Shown in pieces: positions 23,971-34,680 of a DNA stretch of 64,000 nucleotides (within the stretch, counting starts at the first letter, position 1; each line of letters begins with the position of its first letter). Location: positions 1-64,000 of the forward strand of contig JAXGGA010005798.1 in NCBI GenBank assembly GCA_038373865.1, in the 5' to 3' direction. The notes beneath the pieces are model-generated. The model was not told where the DNA came from. It saw only the letters and a list, made by a program, of their open reading frames with translations, and made no database searches. The stretch is from Uloborus plumipes. Taxonomy: Eukaryota > Arthropoda > Arachnida > Araneae > Uloboridae. The translations under genes and the position numbers were made by a program.

Positions 23971-24103
23971 TTAACACTTGAACATGTCGCAGAGAAGCTT
24001 CTCCATGGAGGTGTTTCCGATCGTCCTGTGGAAGAACATCCCCTCCACTCGTTCTGAAGGTACGTAGCGAAGGGATGGAAGCATCAGCAACAGGCGACCG
24101 AAT
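23971..24103 (-). CDS. Hr51: Hr51 last exon: LBD C-terminus with AF-2 helix, stop
   Basis: 133 nt, acceptor TTTCCGCAG, ends at TAA (23973-23971). Residues 403-445: [20 protein letters not shown], then [12 protein letters not shown] and [11 protein letters not shown]. The last block is the activation/repression helix (AF-2), which in this group ends DMF/YK-x. The protein stops exactly where family members do, so the C-terminus is complete. Confidence 0.94.
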
Positions 24104-25310
24104 CTGCGGAAACCAAGTTCATTTATTAGAATGAAATGCCATATTACTGAACAACAGGTGGAAAATTCAGGAATATTTTTAGATAAAGATTTACAAAATG
24201 GAGTGCTTTCAGAGGGGAGAAAGATTTGCAGCAAATTGCATCGGAAAGCCAATTGGTACGCTTCATGACGTACGACTAAGTGTTTGTGGAATGGGTTAAC
24301 CAATGAAACCTTATAGCTGTGTTCCTGGTGTAATAAGGTCTTTAATTAAATGGTTTTCTCGTTATGAACAAGATTTTATACAACGTTTAATGCACGCATT
24401 TAATGTTTCGCAAAAAAAAGAAGAAGAAGAAAAGTCGGAGTTTTTGTCAAAAGGGAAAAACGTTTTCTCTCACAGGACATCACAAAATGCGATTCAATTT
24501 GTACACGGTGTTTTAATGTGTACACAAAAAGTATTGAATCAAAACTTGACTACAGTATATTTTATCTTACATGTAGAAAGATTCTTATGCTTCCAAAAAA
24601 AAATCGTATAAAATATTTTTATATTTAAAAGCCAAAGTGAAAACATTATACTGTTCTCGAATAAATAATAAATCACAAAAATAATTTATGCTCAAGAAGC
24701 TGATCACCTTATGTTGATATTTTATCATTATGGCAGTTTTTCTCGCATGACAAATAATACAATCACAGAAGAACACTATAATTTCGAAACATTACAGGTT
24801 ATTTTCAGATAACGTTCAAGATTTCACAAGTTTCCACGAGTATCCTGTGAAAATCAAGTATTTTTGAGAAAAAACTTCCTGAATTTGCATGAATACAGGT
24901 TTCCAACTGTTGTGAAAAATATGTTTAGCCACCGGTATCAAAATATACTCATCGTTTTATCGCCTCCATCTCAATTACGGCCTGGCCAGATTGATTAAGG
25001 GCAAAATGCGCAGTCTTTGGGCACTGTAGCGTAGCAAAAATTGCAGGCAAATAAGGAGTTTGGTATTTACTTGCAACTCTGCATTGGCTTGGTCATGTTT
25101 GCTAAAATGCGTTATGAGCCTTTCTGATTAATTAGGATGTTACCTAGCTATTACAGTGTATTAAAGTTTTCTTGCAGGATTTCTGAGTTATTCCAGAAAC
25201 GTAACTAGCTTTAATTGGAAAAGTTTCTAAACTCTTTAGACAGATTCAGTCGTAATTTCAAGAAGGTTATTGACTTTTAATGGGAAACTTCCCTGTGCTT
25301 TGCCAGCTAA
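24104..25310. other. Hr51 intron 6, unique part; nothing recognised
   Basis: AT-rich intron sequence with no recognised element until the Tc1 copy begins at 25313. Confidence 0.4.
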
Positions 25311-25312
25311 TA

Positions 25313-26739
25313 CACTGGCGGAAAAAAAAATCCCAACACCAGGAAAAAATTGCCGTAGAGTAATGAAATTTGGGTAATGCAATTGTCTAGTTAACATGTT
25401 TAATTGATTAAATGTACAAGATCACTGGTTGATTTAAGCTCCAGAAAATGCTGTGCAAATGTGAAATTATGTTAATTTAATAGAGGGTGTAACCTCCAGA
25501 ATTTTAAAGGCAAGCCTGCAAGCGTGCATGCATTATGTCATACAGGTGCCGAATGTCACTTTGTGGTATGGAGTTCCATGCTTGTTGCACTTGCTGTGTC
25601 AATACTAGGACCGTCATTGCTGACCGTGGATGATGCTCGAGGTGCCGTCCAATGATATCACATACGTTATCAATGGGAGACAGACCTGGTGATTTTGCAG
25701 GTCATGGTAGCATGTCAGCACTCTGTAGAGCACATTCGTTACAGCAGCGATGTGAGGACGAGCGTTATAGTGTTCGAAAACTTCCCTTTGAATGCTACTC
25801 ATGAAGGGCTGTACTACTGGTTAAATTACCAGACTGGCGACAAATTTTCAGTCAGTGAGTTTGGGATAACCACAAGAATACCCCTGCTGTTGTAGGAAAT
25901 TGTTCCAGAGAACATAACTCCAGGTGTGAGTCCCGTGTCTCTAGGCCGTAGACCGCTTGAATGCAGGCGGTCCCCTGGCCTCCTTCTGACCAATATACAA
26001 TTACCACTGGCACTAATTCAGAATCTGTTTTCATCAAAAATTACAACAGATCTCCACTCTGACTTCCAGTGAGCTCTGTCGTGGCACCACTGCCGTCGAA
26101 AAAGGCAATGGTTTGCAGTCAATGGAATACCGGCTACAGGCGGCCTGGCTCGGAGCTGTCCTTGAAGTAAACAGTTTCTTACCATTCCTTGGGTCACGAC
26201 GGTACCAACTGCAGCTCGAATGTCAGTCGCAGATGCAGTACGATGCGCCACAGCCGTACGCAAGATTCGGCGATCTTCCTTCTCAGTCGTGCCACGTGGC
26301 AGCTCGGAACTCGATCTTTTTGAGGTAGTACCATCCCTTGCCCATAGCTTCCAATAATCATGCATGGTGGAAACATTCCCACCCAAGTCTTTCTGCAATA
26401 TCGCGAAATGAAAATCCACCTTCTCGTAGTCAAATTGTACGACCTCGTTTAAACTCGGTGAGCTGTTGATAAGTCTTCTTCGTCTTCTTAAAAGGTATTC
26501 CTGGCTAACATGAACGCAATTCGTCCAATTTCACGGGAAAATAATACACACGAGCTTCACAACACGCTTTTAAAACAAGCCTTATTTGCATGTTCTGAGT
26601 GGCGCCAGCTGCGCCACACTTATGCGCGGAACACGAAATTTCAATCGATGTCATCTTTCAGTCGTATGAACACGCTTACCAAATTTCGTTTATCTAATAC
26701 AAGTCTTTCTTGGTGTTGGGATTTTTTTTCCCGCCAGTG
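25313..26739 (-). mobile_element. Tc1-like transposon, degraded
   Basis: Terminal inverted repeats of about 29 bp, starting CACTGGCGGGAAAAAAAATC, are flanked by TA on both sides (25311-25312 and 26740-26741). Length is 1427 bp, usual for Tc1 elements. The transposase lies on the minus strand and is broken. It sits in the last Hr51 intron, in the same orientation as the gene. Confidence 0.9.
25490..26480 (-). pseudogene. Broken Tc1-family transposase
   Basis: Recognisable pieces occur in different frames. The N-terminal helix-turn-helix region has FSFRDIAERLG-like text near 26400, then HDYWKLW. PRGTTEKEDRRI and VAHRTASATDIRAAVGTVV follow at about 26300-26180. The first catalytic Asp is in VVIFDENRF near 26025. 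The second appears as HYNARPH (family QDNARPH) near 25770. The C-terminal part lies near 25600-25500. Several frameshifts and stops separate the pieces, so it cannot make an active enzyme. Confidence 0.85.
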
Positions 26740-26810
26740 TATGTTACTAGCGGAATGTCGGCTCATTAGCTGCCCATTATTTCCCACAACAGTTCCCGAA
26801 TCCTTTCTAC

Positions 26811-28074
26811 CATGGGCGCCCATAAGGGGGGGCAAGGGAGGGCTCGAGCCCCCCCTTAGAAATTAGTACCTTTTTGCTTTTAGTACTATTTATTCGGAAA
26901 ACATTTTTTCTGTACCCATTATTGAATAAATTATAAAAAATGCCAAATTTTAACAACTCCAATCTGCACTGAAATCGCTTCCAGAAGTTTAACATTGTGT
27001 CTCTTCCTACATTCTTCCATAGAAAAACAAAGGCAGATTCATGGGTTGACAGACGCCGCATTTACATAGGAAACTATCCCATGTCTGCGGACTAGCGGTT
27101 GGGAGAAAGAGTGGGCGGATTCGAGAATGGCAAGAAAACTCGACATTGTTTCGCATTTGGAATTTGTAAAAAAAGAAAACTTCTTTTTCTGTTTTACATT
27201 ACAAAACATTCGGGGGGTGGAGGGGGGTGCAAGACCTATTCTAGAGTCTTTGAAAATCATTAAATACCTTTTGAAAGTCCTTAAAATGTGCTTCAATTAT
27301 ATTTCTTATCAAATAAACTACATGGCCAGAATATTTACTCTCTCGTCAATCATTTTTAAAATTTCTACACTATTCCTTTAAAAGGAGTTTATGCATTTTA
27401 TACTATTGGTCATTTTATACTCTTAAGTGCTGTTTCTGTCCGTGAGTTGGGAACTGATCAGAAACTACTAAGTAACTATACTGAAAATCAATGTAAGCAA
27501 GTGATGATGTGTTTATCTTTTCTCCTCCCTCGTTCTTCCTCTCTGTCGATTAATGTCAATCGTTTGTTAAACTACAAAAAAAATATACATATTTTGATTG
27601 ATCTTAATTTTCAAAAGAATGCAGAACATTTATAAATTTTTTGTTTGCCTATTTTTCCAACATATTTTTGAAGTCCCAATTGCGCCATACAAGGCCTCAA
27701 AATGAAGAATTTTAAAACATTTTTTTGAAAAATTTTCCGGGGAAGAAGTCCCCAGACCCCCTAAAATTAAAAAGATTCTACCCCACTTAAAACAGTTCAT
27801 TGCATCTCTCTTTTGATACCCCTACCTCAAAAAAAAAAAAAAAAAAAAAAAAAACAGCCCAAACGATTAACAACAAAAATAGAATAAAAAACACAAAGAA
27901 ACAGCAGGAGGAGGGGCGATCAGTAAGAAGTCATACTTTCATATTCTTAGTAAATCAAAGAAACGCACACATACATATATATATATATTTTTGTATATTT
28001 ATATTTTTTTTTTACCGTAAATTATGAGGAAAACATCTGAGCCCCCCTTAAAATTTCGTATATGGGCGCCCATG
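26811..28074. mobile_element. hAT-like element with 8-bp target duplication
   Basis: Ends CATGGGCGCCCATA and its reverse complement enclose 1264 bp. CTTTCTAC is present at 26803-26810 and 28075-28082, an exact 8-bp duplication as made by hAT transposases. Just inside the ends are GGGGGGGCAAGGG and GAGCCCCCC tracts. The interior has A-rich runs and a (TA)n tract near 27970. No transposase is readable. Confidence 0.8.
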
Positions 28075-28174
28075 CTTTCTACAGTGTATTCAAAAGGGTC
28101 AACACCCGCTCAAGAAGCAGGAAAAGATCAAATGCATCAAATTGATTTTTTTTATGGCCATCGTTGATGCATAC

Positions 28175-28280
28175 CTGAAGGGATGTGTTGGGTGCTGCGT
28201 TTTCACATGTTGTTGCAGCATCAGTTGCGCCTGGTCCTGTAAGCCTTCTACTTGGTGAGCATCTTTCAAGCCACGAGCAT
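28175..28280 (-). CDS. Hr51: Hr51 exon: LBD helices 8-10
   Basis: 106 nt, acceptor AATTGTTGCAG, donor TTCAG|GTATGC. Residues 367-402: D-ARGLKDAHQVEGLQDQAQL, then MLQQHVKTQHPTHPF, with an Arg split over the junction. GLKD-x4-VE-x-LQDQAQ-x-ML is strongly conserved in NR2E3 proteins. The exon is short and easily missed; it is confirmed by frame continuity with both neighbours. Confidence 0.92.
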
Positions 28281-28721
28281 CTGCAACAATTGAAATTAAT
28301 TTAGAACTTAAACAACATTAATAATACTCCAAAAATTGAAAAAAAACGACAACAATGCAATATTTTCAAGAGTTCTAATGATTAATTTTAATGAAAAGAA
28401 TTAGTAATTGATAGATAAGACTTCAGTTTCTAACGGTGCACTCTTGTTTGCTTGTTTTTCCCCTCCCCCTCTGTCTCGTTTTGCTTCAGTTTTAGTGGGA
28501 CAAAATCAGATGTTTATCAATAATCAGATATTGCGAAAATACCATTACTTTTAAAATAAAGTATAATTTTTAAAATAAAATAAAACTTTTTAAAATAAAT
28601 ATAATTTTTCAAATGAAATATAATTTTTTAAATGAAATATAATTTTTTAAATAAAATAAGTTTTAAATTTACCATGTTTTTATAACTAACTAAAATTTAC
28701 GAGCTGGACTGTTCTTACCTA

Positions 28722-29117
28722 CCCTAGCAGCATAATCTCATCTGCCATTCATCGAAATCCGATGAAATTCTCATCGGCCGATGATCGGCTTCGATGAGTT
28801 CTCATCGGGAATTGCTCCAATATGTCTCATCGACCAAACAGAATTCAAGCAGCAAAATCCGATGAGTTTTGCTCGAAATACGATGAGATTTGGAGCAATT
28901 TACGAGCAGTGCAGTCCCGTGCCGATGAAATTTTGGATGCTCGGCTTATTTTCACCGGGAAAGTTGATCGGAAGGATATCGCTTTCCGATGAAACGTAGC
29001 TCATGGAAAACCGTGCTCGGATACTGATCGGAACGATGTCATCGTGCGTTACGGGATCAGTTTACGAGGAGTTCGATAATCGGCCGAGCAAAATCCGATG
29101 AGTTGATGCTACTTGGG
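28722..29117 (+). mobile_element. Palindrome-rich GATGA/CATCGG MITE, copy 1
   Basis: Imperfect terminal repeats CCCTAGCAGCATAATCTCATC-like on the left and CCCAAGTAGCATCAACTCATC-like on the right (reverse complement) enclose 396 bp. It is full of short palindromes such as CATCGGCCGATG. TA lies outside both ends. A second copy in opposite orientation is at 46398-46803. It occupies about a third of the 1.1-kb Hr51 intron 5. Confidence 0.75.
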
Positions 29118-29172
29118 TATACATCGTTATGCAAAGATGAGCAAAATTCGCGAAAGCTTATTCAGCTAATAA

Positions 29173-29302
29173 GAGTACAGTCAAACTCGTTCAAACGAAT
29201 GTATGGCAATACATAATAAACCGGAAGACGGGGATCGGAAATGTAGTCCATTTTAGCTGTAATTCGTTTTAAGCGTGTTCCCATAAACGAGGTTCTACTA
29301 TA
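29173..29302. mobile_element. Short pogo/Tigger-like MITE
   Basis: The left end TACAGTCAAACTCGTTCAAA and right end (reverse complement) TATAGTAGAACCTCGTTTAT match each other imperfectly and resemble pogo-group termini (CAGT...AACCTCGTT). About 130 bp, non-coding. Confidence 0.45.
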
Positions 29303-29372
29303 TACTTTACATGAGCAACAAAAGAAAATTTAAAAATTATGGAAACCTTCGCAACAAAATGCAATAGCTCAC

Positions 29373-29625
29373 CGGCTTTAAAGAGAGCGATGGCTTTCAA
29401 GCAGGCGAATTCAGCCGGATCAACGCCGACCGCCTTGAAGCGAGCCAACGTTTCCTGCAGAGTCCTGACGTCTGCCAGAGTGAGGGCAGCTTTTCCGTTG
29501 GGCAGGTGCCCTGCCCCCAAATGTTCGGCAGGGGTGAAGAGAGGGGGACTCTGATCCAGGGGCATGCACCACTGGATGGCACACAGCAGAAACAACTCCG
29601 ACCACGCTTCCTCCAGAAGAATTAC
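29373..29625 (-). CDS. Hr51: Hr51 exon: ligand-binding domain core
   Basis: 253 nt, acceptor CACTCAG, donor GCCG|GTGAGC. Residues 283-366. It opens [20 protein letters not shown], which continues the LBD signature, and includes [20 protein letters not shown] and [14 protein letters not shown]. These match helices 4-8 of NR2E3 receptors. The usual family text 'LFKPETRGLKD' at the end is here 'LFKADARGLKD' across the splice junction. The loop after MPLD is a little longer than in human NR2E3. A piggyBac element sits in the intron upstream of this exon (between it and the exon at 34850). Confidence 0.93.
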
Positions 29626-29690
29626 CTGAGTGCGATAGAAAGGGAGGTAGGTTAGTTTGGATAAAATGCTGAGATTTTAGCAATACAGTA

Positions 29691-29836
29691 CACTGCAAAA
29701 AATGAACTGTTGTTTTAACAGCATAATACCGACAGCCAAAGTTCCAACTTAAAACTGTAAAATGCACGGTAATAAATAAAAAACTAGCAATTTTACAGTT
29801 TCTTACTGTAAAATTAGGAATTTTACAGTTTATTAA
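29691..29836. mobile_element. 'TTTTACAGT' MITE copy 6, left part, split by piggyBac
   Basis: Starts after TA with CACTGCAAAAAATGAACTGT and carries the family interior up to 'TTTTACAGTTTATTAA', where the piggyBac element begins. The right part resumes at 33679. Joining the two halves over one TTAA restores a normal family member. Confidence 0.8.
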
Positions 29837-29851
29837 CCCTTTCAGACGTGG

Positions 29852-29869
29852 TGTCCGGTATACCGGACA
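29852..29869. promoter_or_regulatory. Left subterminal palindrome of piggyBac
   Basis: TGTCCGGTATACCGGACA is a perfect 18-bp palindrome, 15 bp inside the left end. The same 18-mer occurs near the right end. A transposase-binding role is inferred from its position. Confidence 0.6.
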
Positions 29870-30020
29870 TCAACTTCAACCGCACGTAGCGTCTGTAATT
29901 TTCAAGCTGTGGTTATAAAATTTATTTTAATTGACTCTCTAGAACTTTATCTATTATCTCTGCTAAAAGTTTTCAGAAAGAAGTTGGCATCAATATTCAT
30001 TTGTTGACATTTTTGCAACG

Positions 30021-30039
30021 ATGGCTTCGTCACGAAAAA
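30021..30039 (+). CDS. piggyBac transposase, exon 1
   Basis: ATG followed by Ala-Ser-Ser-Arg-Lys, then donor AAAAA|GTGAGT. It joins exon 2 in frame (a Thr codon is split over the junction). The start is chosen because it is the only ATG that leads with good splice signals into the open exon 2. Confidence 0.7.
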
Positions 30040-30195
30040 GTGAGTAGTAAAAACATTTATATTTTTCATAATAATTGTGAATTTAATGCAATTTTTAGAA
30101 CATATTTTCAATAAATAGTGTATGAGGATATAATAAATACATAACAGCTTTAATTTGAATCTAAATTTACTATAAAATGAGAAGGATTAAAACCT

Positions 30196-30213
30196 TGTCC
30201 GCTATACCGGACA
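30196..30213. promoter_or_regulatory. Internal copy of the piggyBac palindrome (one mismatch)
   Basis: TGTCCGCTATACCGGACA, between transposase exons 1 and 2, in intron 1. It differs from the terminal copies at one base. Confidence 0.5.
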
Positions 30214-30464
30214 TTCAGTCTCAATGGTTGTCCGCACTGCACTACTGTTTGAGCCTGAGCTTACGCATACAAGAGACACTTGATAGCTATGAATCGCCAT
30301 ATTTTATGCAGTTTTTCAGAAGTATTTTGATTTATTTATTGCTGACTTAAAGTATTGTTAGAATTTTCGTTTTATTCATATATTTATTTATGTATTTATT
30401 TATTTTTTGTCGTGTGATTCTGCTTTGACTATCCAAAAATGTCTCAAAAAATTTCTTTTTCTAG

Positions 30465-30608
30465 CTCGACCTCGACATTTAAACCTTGGAGATCCTGATG
30501 ATGAAAAAGTCATTTTCAGTATTCTGAACAACAGTGATGTATCTGATTTGAGTGAGGATGATGAAATTTGCATAAATGATAACAAGCAGAAACAGATATG
30601 CAGAATAG
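30465..30608 (+). CDS. piggyBac transposase, exon 2
   Basis: Acceptor TTCTTTTTCTAG, donor AGAATAG|GTAAGT, 144 nt. It encodes an acidic N-terminal stretch (RPRHLNLGDPDDEKVIFSIL, then SDVSDLSEDDE). Acidic, low-conservation N-termini are usual for piggyBac transposases. It joins exon 3 over a split Gly codon. Confidence 0.75.
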
Positions 30609-31673
30609 GTAAGTTTTGAAAAAGTGTCTTGTATACATATTTTTTTTCCTTTTTAGTTTTTACCTTTTTTTAGGAGTTGATCTTTCACAATGTATCATAT
30701 TACGAGTTCTCAGCAGCAGGTTGTTTGGTAAAAAAAATAATTTGTCAACCACTTCTTTGAGAACAAGAATTATTCAGAAAGAATTTCACACCGAATCTTC
30801 CTATAAAACTTCGAGAAACAATTTGACTGATGCATAATTTTTTTCCTAGTTCCTAAGACTTCAGAGTTTTCCTAGGAATGCTTGAAACACCTTATCTGAT
30901 ATTAATGAAACACTTTGCTACATTTAAAATAAAGAGTTAAATTGGGTCAGCGATATTATTAGCGGTGACTGATAGATAATCGTAAACTGCATACATTTGC
31001 ATTATTTCTTTGCGAATATTTAATCTTCAATACTTATCACTTTTAGACTGCATTGCATCAGCATGTGTGTCAAGTTTATCAGCATGTGTGTCAAGGTTAT
31101 CAGCATGTGTGTCAAGTGTGTCATAATTTATATGAAACTGGTTTGTTATGATATTAATTTGGTTTATACAGTTATTATTGCACAGCATTACTTTATTACT
31201 CAGAAGCATTATCAGATTCACAAATAGGCAAGATTTTGAATTTGCATCGGGTGGCAAATTCATAATTGCTGGAAAATTTAATTTAAATTTAACAAGGATA
31301 TTTTTTAATGTAAAGAAATTTGATTATTTAAGCTCAAGTAATCACCTGCGAATACAGGATGACCAAAACGAGAAGCAGGAAAATACAAAATTTTATATTT
31401 TGCGAGGATTTTTTCACCGTGTGTATTAAATGTGCCCATTTTTAAATGTTGTTATTTACATCATTTGTTCAACTTACTTTTGCATTAAATAATTCACAAG
31501 AAAGAAACCAGGTATCAGTCAAAGGGCAAAGATAAGATGAGAACAAAGGAGGGGGCGGAAGTTTTTTACGTCTTAGTCCTCGGCTTAGTGTTACATCAAA
31601 TCTGACTCTGATTATTGTGTGTTAATTTATTATATATATATTTTTTTTGCTTAGTTTTGATATTTTATTTTAG
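30609..31673. other. Intron 2 of the piggyBac transposase, with a 21-bp triplication
   Basis: About 1.07 kb. At about 31057-31125 a 21-bp word containing ATCAGCATGTGTGTCAAG is repeated three times. On the minus strand this falls in a 78-codon open frame (31263-31027) with LDTHADN/LDTHADK heptads. No start context or family supports it as a gene. Confidence 0.5.
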
Positions 31674-33337
31674 GAGCAGATATATTGCATTCATCGACCG
31701 TTGAAAAAGATGAAATTTTGGAGGATATTGGTGATGAAACAAACTTAATGCAAGAAACTCCAGCAGGAATTGGTGCATCTGAGATTATCGTTCCCCCAGA
31801 AAAACCAAAGTGGAAGTTTAAAAAAAGTGAGTTTGTTCCAATACCTTTTGAAGGTAGTATTGCCAAAGAAAATGTTGAAAAACAAAGTGCATTAAGCTAT
31901 TTTTCAAAGTATATCACCAATGATTTGTTCACTCAAATGGTGCAATATACCAACATGTACGCTTTACAAAAAGGCACAAAATTTTCACCTACTTCATGTG
32001 AAGAGCTAAAAACGTTATTTGGCCTGCACGTGTTAATGGGGACACTTAAGTTTCCAAGGGTGAGAATGTACTGGAATACATTGTTCGGTATTCGTGCACA
32101 TATGACGGTCGACAGGTTTTTTCAGCTAAGAACAAATTTGCATCTTGTTGATGCTTCCTTGATTGATTCAAATTCTGACAGGTTTGCAAAAGTGCGGCCA
32201 ATATTTAATTCCATTCGCGAACACTGCTTAAATCTTAATGTCGAACACGTCACTTGTATCGACGAGCAAATTGTTCCATTTAGGGGAAAACTAAATGTAA
32301 AACAATATATAAAAAATAAACCAACCCCTTGGGGTGTTAAAATATATACATTATGTGGAGCTTCTGGGTTGCTTTACGACTTTTGTCTTTACCAAGGGAA
32401 GTCTACTGAAGTAGATAATGAGGTGAAAAAAGCATATGGATTTGGTACTGCTATAGTGCTGCAACTGTGTCAGCGTCTGGAATATCGGGGGTATGAATTG
32501 TACTTCGATAATTTTTTCAATTCTTATCACCTCTTGAGAATTTTGAAGGATAAAGGCATAAACGCAGCAGGTACTGCAAGATTAAATCGGTTTGGAAAAG
32601 TGCCGTTCTCTATTGAAAAAACCCCAAAAAAAGAAAAACGAGGAACGTCCGAAGAAATTACTTCTTCAAATGAAGATGTTGTAATGGTGAAATGGGCTGA
32701 TAACAGGAATGTTGTGCTGGCATCTAATTTTATTGGTGTGGGCAAGGAAGATGTCGTGAAAAGGTGGGATAAAGAAAATAAATCCTACATAAATATCCAG
32801 CGTCCAGAAGTAGTGAAGCGCTATAATTTAGGTATGGGAGGAGTTGATCTGACGGATCAGCTTCTTTCTTTTTACCGAATTTTTATCAAATCAAGAAAAT
32901 GGACCCTCCGAATGATATTCCATGCTGTCGACTTGGCCATCTGTAACAGCTGGTTAGAGTATAAAAAGGACCAGAAGATGCTTCTTACATCAGAAAGAGA
33001 AATTCTGGACCTTCTACACTTCCGAATGGAAATTTCAGAGTGTTTATTAAAGAAAGGGATGCCTCGTCAAGAAAAAAAGAGAGGAAGACCTCCAACATCC
33101 ACTCCACCGGCATCACCGCATTTGGCAAAAAAGCCATTTACAGAAGTTCACCCGATGAACGAAGTCAGGTCAGATCAATGTGATCACATGCCTGATCACG
33201 ACAATAATAAGAATGAAACAAGATGTAAAAATGATGCTTGCCACTTCAAAACAAATATTGTTTGTTTAAAATGCAATGTGCATTTGTGTTTGAAACGTGG
33301 TCGCAATTGTTTCAAGGCGTATCACGAAAGAAAGTAA
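31674..33337 (+). CDS. piggyBac transposase, exon 3 (catalytic and zinc-finger domains)
   Basis: Acceptor TATTTTATTTTAG; open to TAA at 33337. With exons 1-2 the protein is 608 residues, normal for the family (about 550-650). It cuts and pastes DNA at TTAA sites. The three catalytic aspartates of the DDD nuclease are visible: D251 in TCIDEQIVPFRG, D333 in LYFDNFFNS, and a third in KWADNRNVVLAS (D397) or GVDLTDQ (D446). The C-terminus has the cysteine-rich zinc-binding domain (CKNDACHFKT, then CLKCNVHLC). No frameshift or internal stop, so it may encode active enzyme. A domesticated PGBD gene is less likely, because intact TIRs and TTAA surround it. Confidence 0.93.
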
Positions 33338-33531
33338 TGTTTTTCCACTTAAATTCTTTTTTTTTCCCAAGAAAAACCAATAAAAATTTTGGTAAGTAAT
33401 TGTTTTCTCTTTTATGGTTTATTTCCTCATTTATTTTACAAAATTACACCTTGAAATTTTTTAAAAGTAAGGATTCAAACAAGAATTTACTTCTTTTTGT
33501 AATAACGTGTCCTGCAGCACTTGAGACGGAA

Positions 33532-33549
33532 TGTCCGGTATACCGGACA
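33532..33549. promoter_or_regulatory. Right subterminal palindrome of piggyBac
   Basis: Perfect copy of TGTCCGGTATACCGGACA, about 130 bp inside the right end, so the two ends are asymmetric in spacing (15 bp against 129 bp). Confidence 0.6.
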
Positions 33550-33678
33550 AGTCATAAATTTTTTATTTATTATCAAAAAATCTTGAAATTTAGTGTGATT
33601 GATCCTGGGTATGTTATGTTGCTGTGGTTTAAAGGAAAAAAAATTGACGCACTTTTTTCAAAATTCCGTCTGAAAGGG

Positions 33679-33884
33679 TTAACGTAGAATTTAGTTGCAT
33701 TACACTGTAAAAACAACAATATAACACTGGCAACAGAGCTTCCAGTTTAAAATTATTAAATACACGGTAATAAACTGTAAAATTAGCAATTTTGTAGTTT
33801 AGTACTGCAACATTAGAATTTTAACAGTTTATTATTAAAAAATTAGCTGTATTATACTGTAAAAACAACGTTCTTTTTTTAGTG
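33679..33884. mobile_element. 'TTTTACAGT' MITE copy 6, right part
   Basis: Continuation of the MITE interrupted at 29836: TTAACGTAGAATTTAG, then CTGTAAAA/TTTTACAG palindromes, ending in TTTTTTTAGTG. Confidence 0.75.
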
Positions 33885-34680
33885 TGGAAACCCCGTTTTA
33901 CGTTTCCAGTCGGACCATTGATAAGAAACGTACCAAGCGGGGAAACGTTAGTCGAAACTAAAAATATAAGCGTAGTGTTTAAAAACGGACACCAATGCAA
34001 TGAATTAGTGGTGAAAATGAAAAATCTTTGCTTGATTTTTGTTTTTAGATACAACTTCATTTATAGAACGTTCTATATTAACAAATTTTGCAACTTTGCT
34101 TCTTGGTTGGCATTCGTAAAAAAAAGGAAACAAACTTTAAAGTTTTTATGCTTAGAAGAATCACTTGATCAGTTGTGGGGAAAACCTTCATTATTTCTGC
34201 TTTGTCTTCACCGTTTCATCGCTATCATCGGACAGTTAACTTCGGTTATTAACTCCAATATTAAAAGAATTCCTGATGTAATAGACGATACGTGCGACAT
34301 CGACTTTTGGGAGAAAATTTTAAGACAAGTGTCAACAGCTCTGGTTCTCAGTTATTTTGGAGGAAGATCAGAGGAAGCCCCTCTCACAAAGCCCCGTACG
34401 ATTGACAGAACAGCTCTAAACAGCCTTGAAACGAATTTATTTTGAAAGCAAAAATCGAAGAAAGTTTGCGAGTCTGGTAGATTAAAAACTATTTTGATCT
34501 GTGGGTTAAAAGACTTACTCAACGGATTTTTTGAAAAACATTAACGTAAAATTCGGTATTTTTACATTATCAATGTAAGTTTTTTTTAGGGACCAGAAAA
34601 AAATGACGTTGAAAGAGGGATAACGGACGAAACAGACAACGTAATATCGGAGTTCCACTGTATTAATCATTATTATAATA
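33885..34680. other. Possible pogo-like fragment in Hr51 intron 4
   Basis: The left side (GGAAACCCCGTTTTACG) and right side (GTAATATCGGAGTTCCACTG near 34642-34661) are loosely inverted, as in pogo-group ends. A 187-codon open frame (33882-34445) shows no recognisable domain. I treat it as non-coding. Confidence 0.3.

Larger units (their letters stand above)
29837..33678 (+). mobile_element. Complete piggyBac element (3842 bp)
   Basis: Perfect 12-bp terminal inverted repeats CCCTTTCAGACG are flanked by TTAA at 29833-29836 and 33679-33682. Inside each end lies the 18-bp palindrome TGTCCGGTATACCGGACA (29852 and 33532), with a one-mismatch third copy at 30196. The transposase gene has three exons and no visible lesion. 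The element lies in Hr51 intron 4, opposite to the gene, inside an older MITE. It looks young and possibly autonomous. Confidence 0.93.

Noticed and set aside
30660..30840. Possible extra piggyBac exon after TTTTTTTAG at about 30674 (GAGTTGATCTTTCACAATG)
   Set aside because: It resembles the start of exon 3 but has no conserved coding content, and direct joining of exons 2 and 3 is in frame.
33882..34445. 187-codon open frame in Hr51 intron 4
   Set aside because: No recognisable domain, no start context, and it lies in pogo-like repeat sequence next to a MITE.
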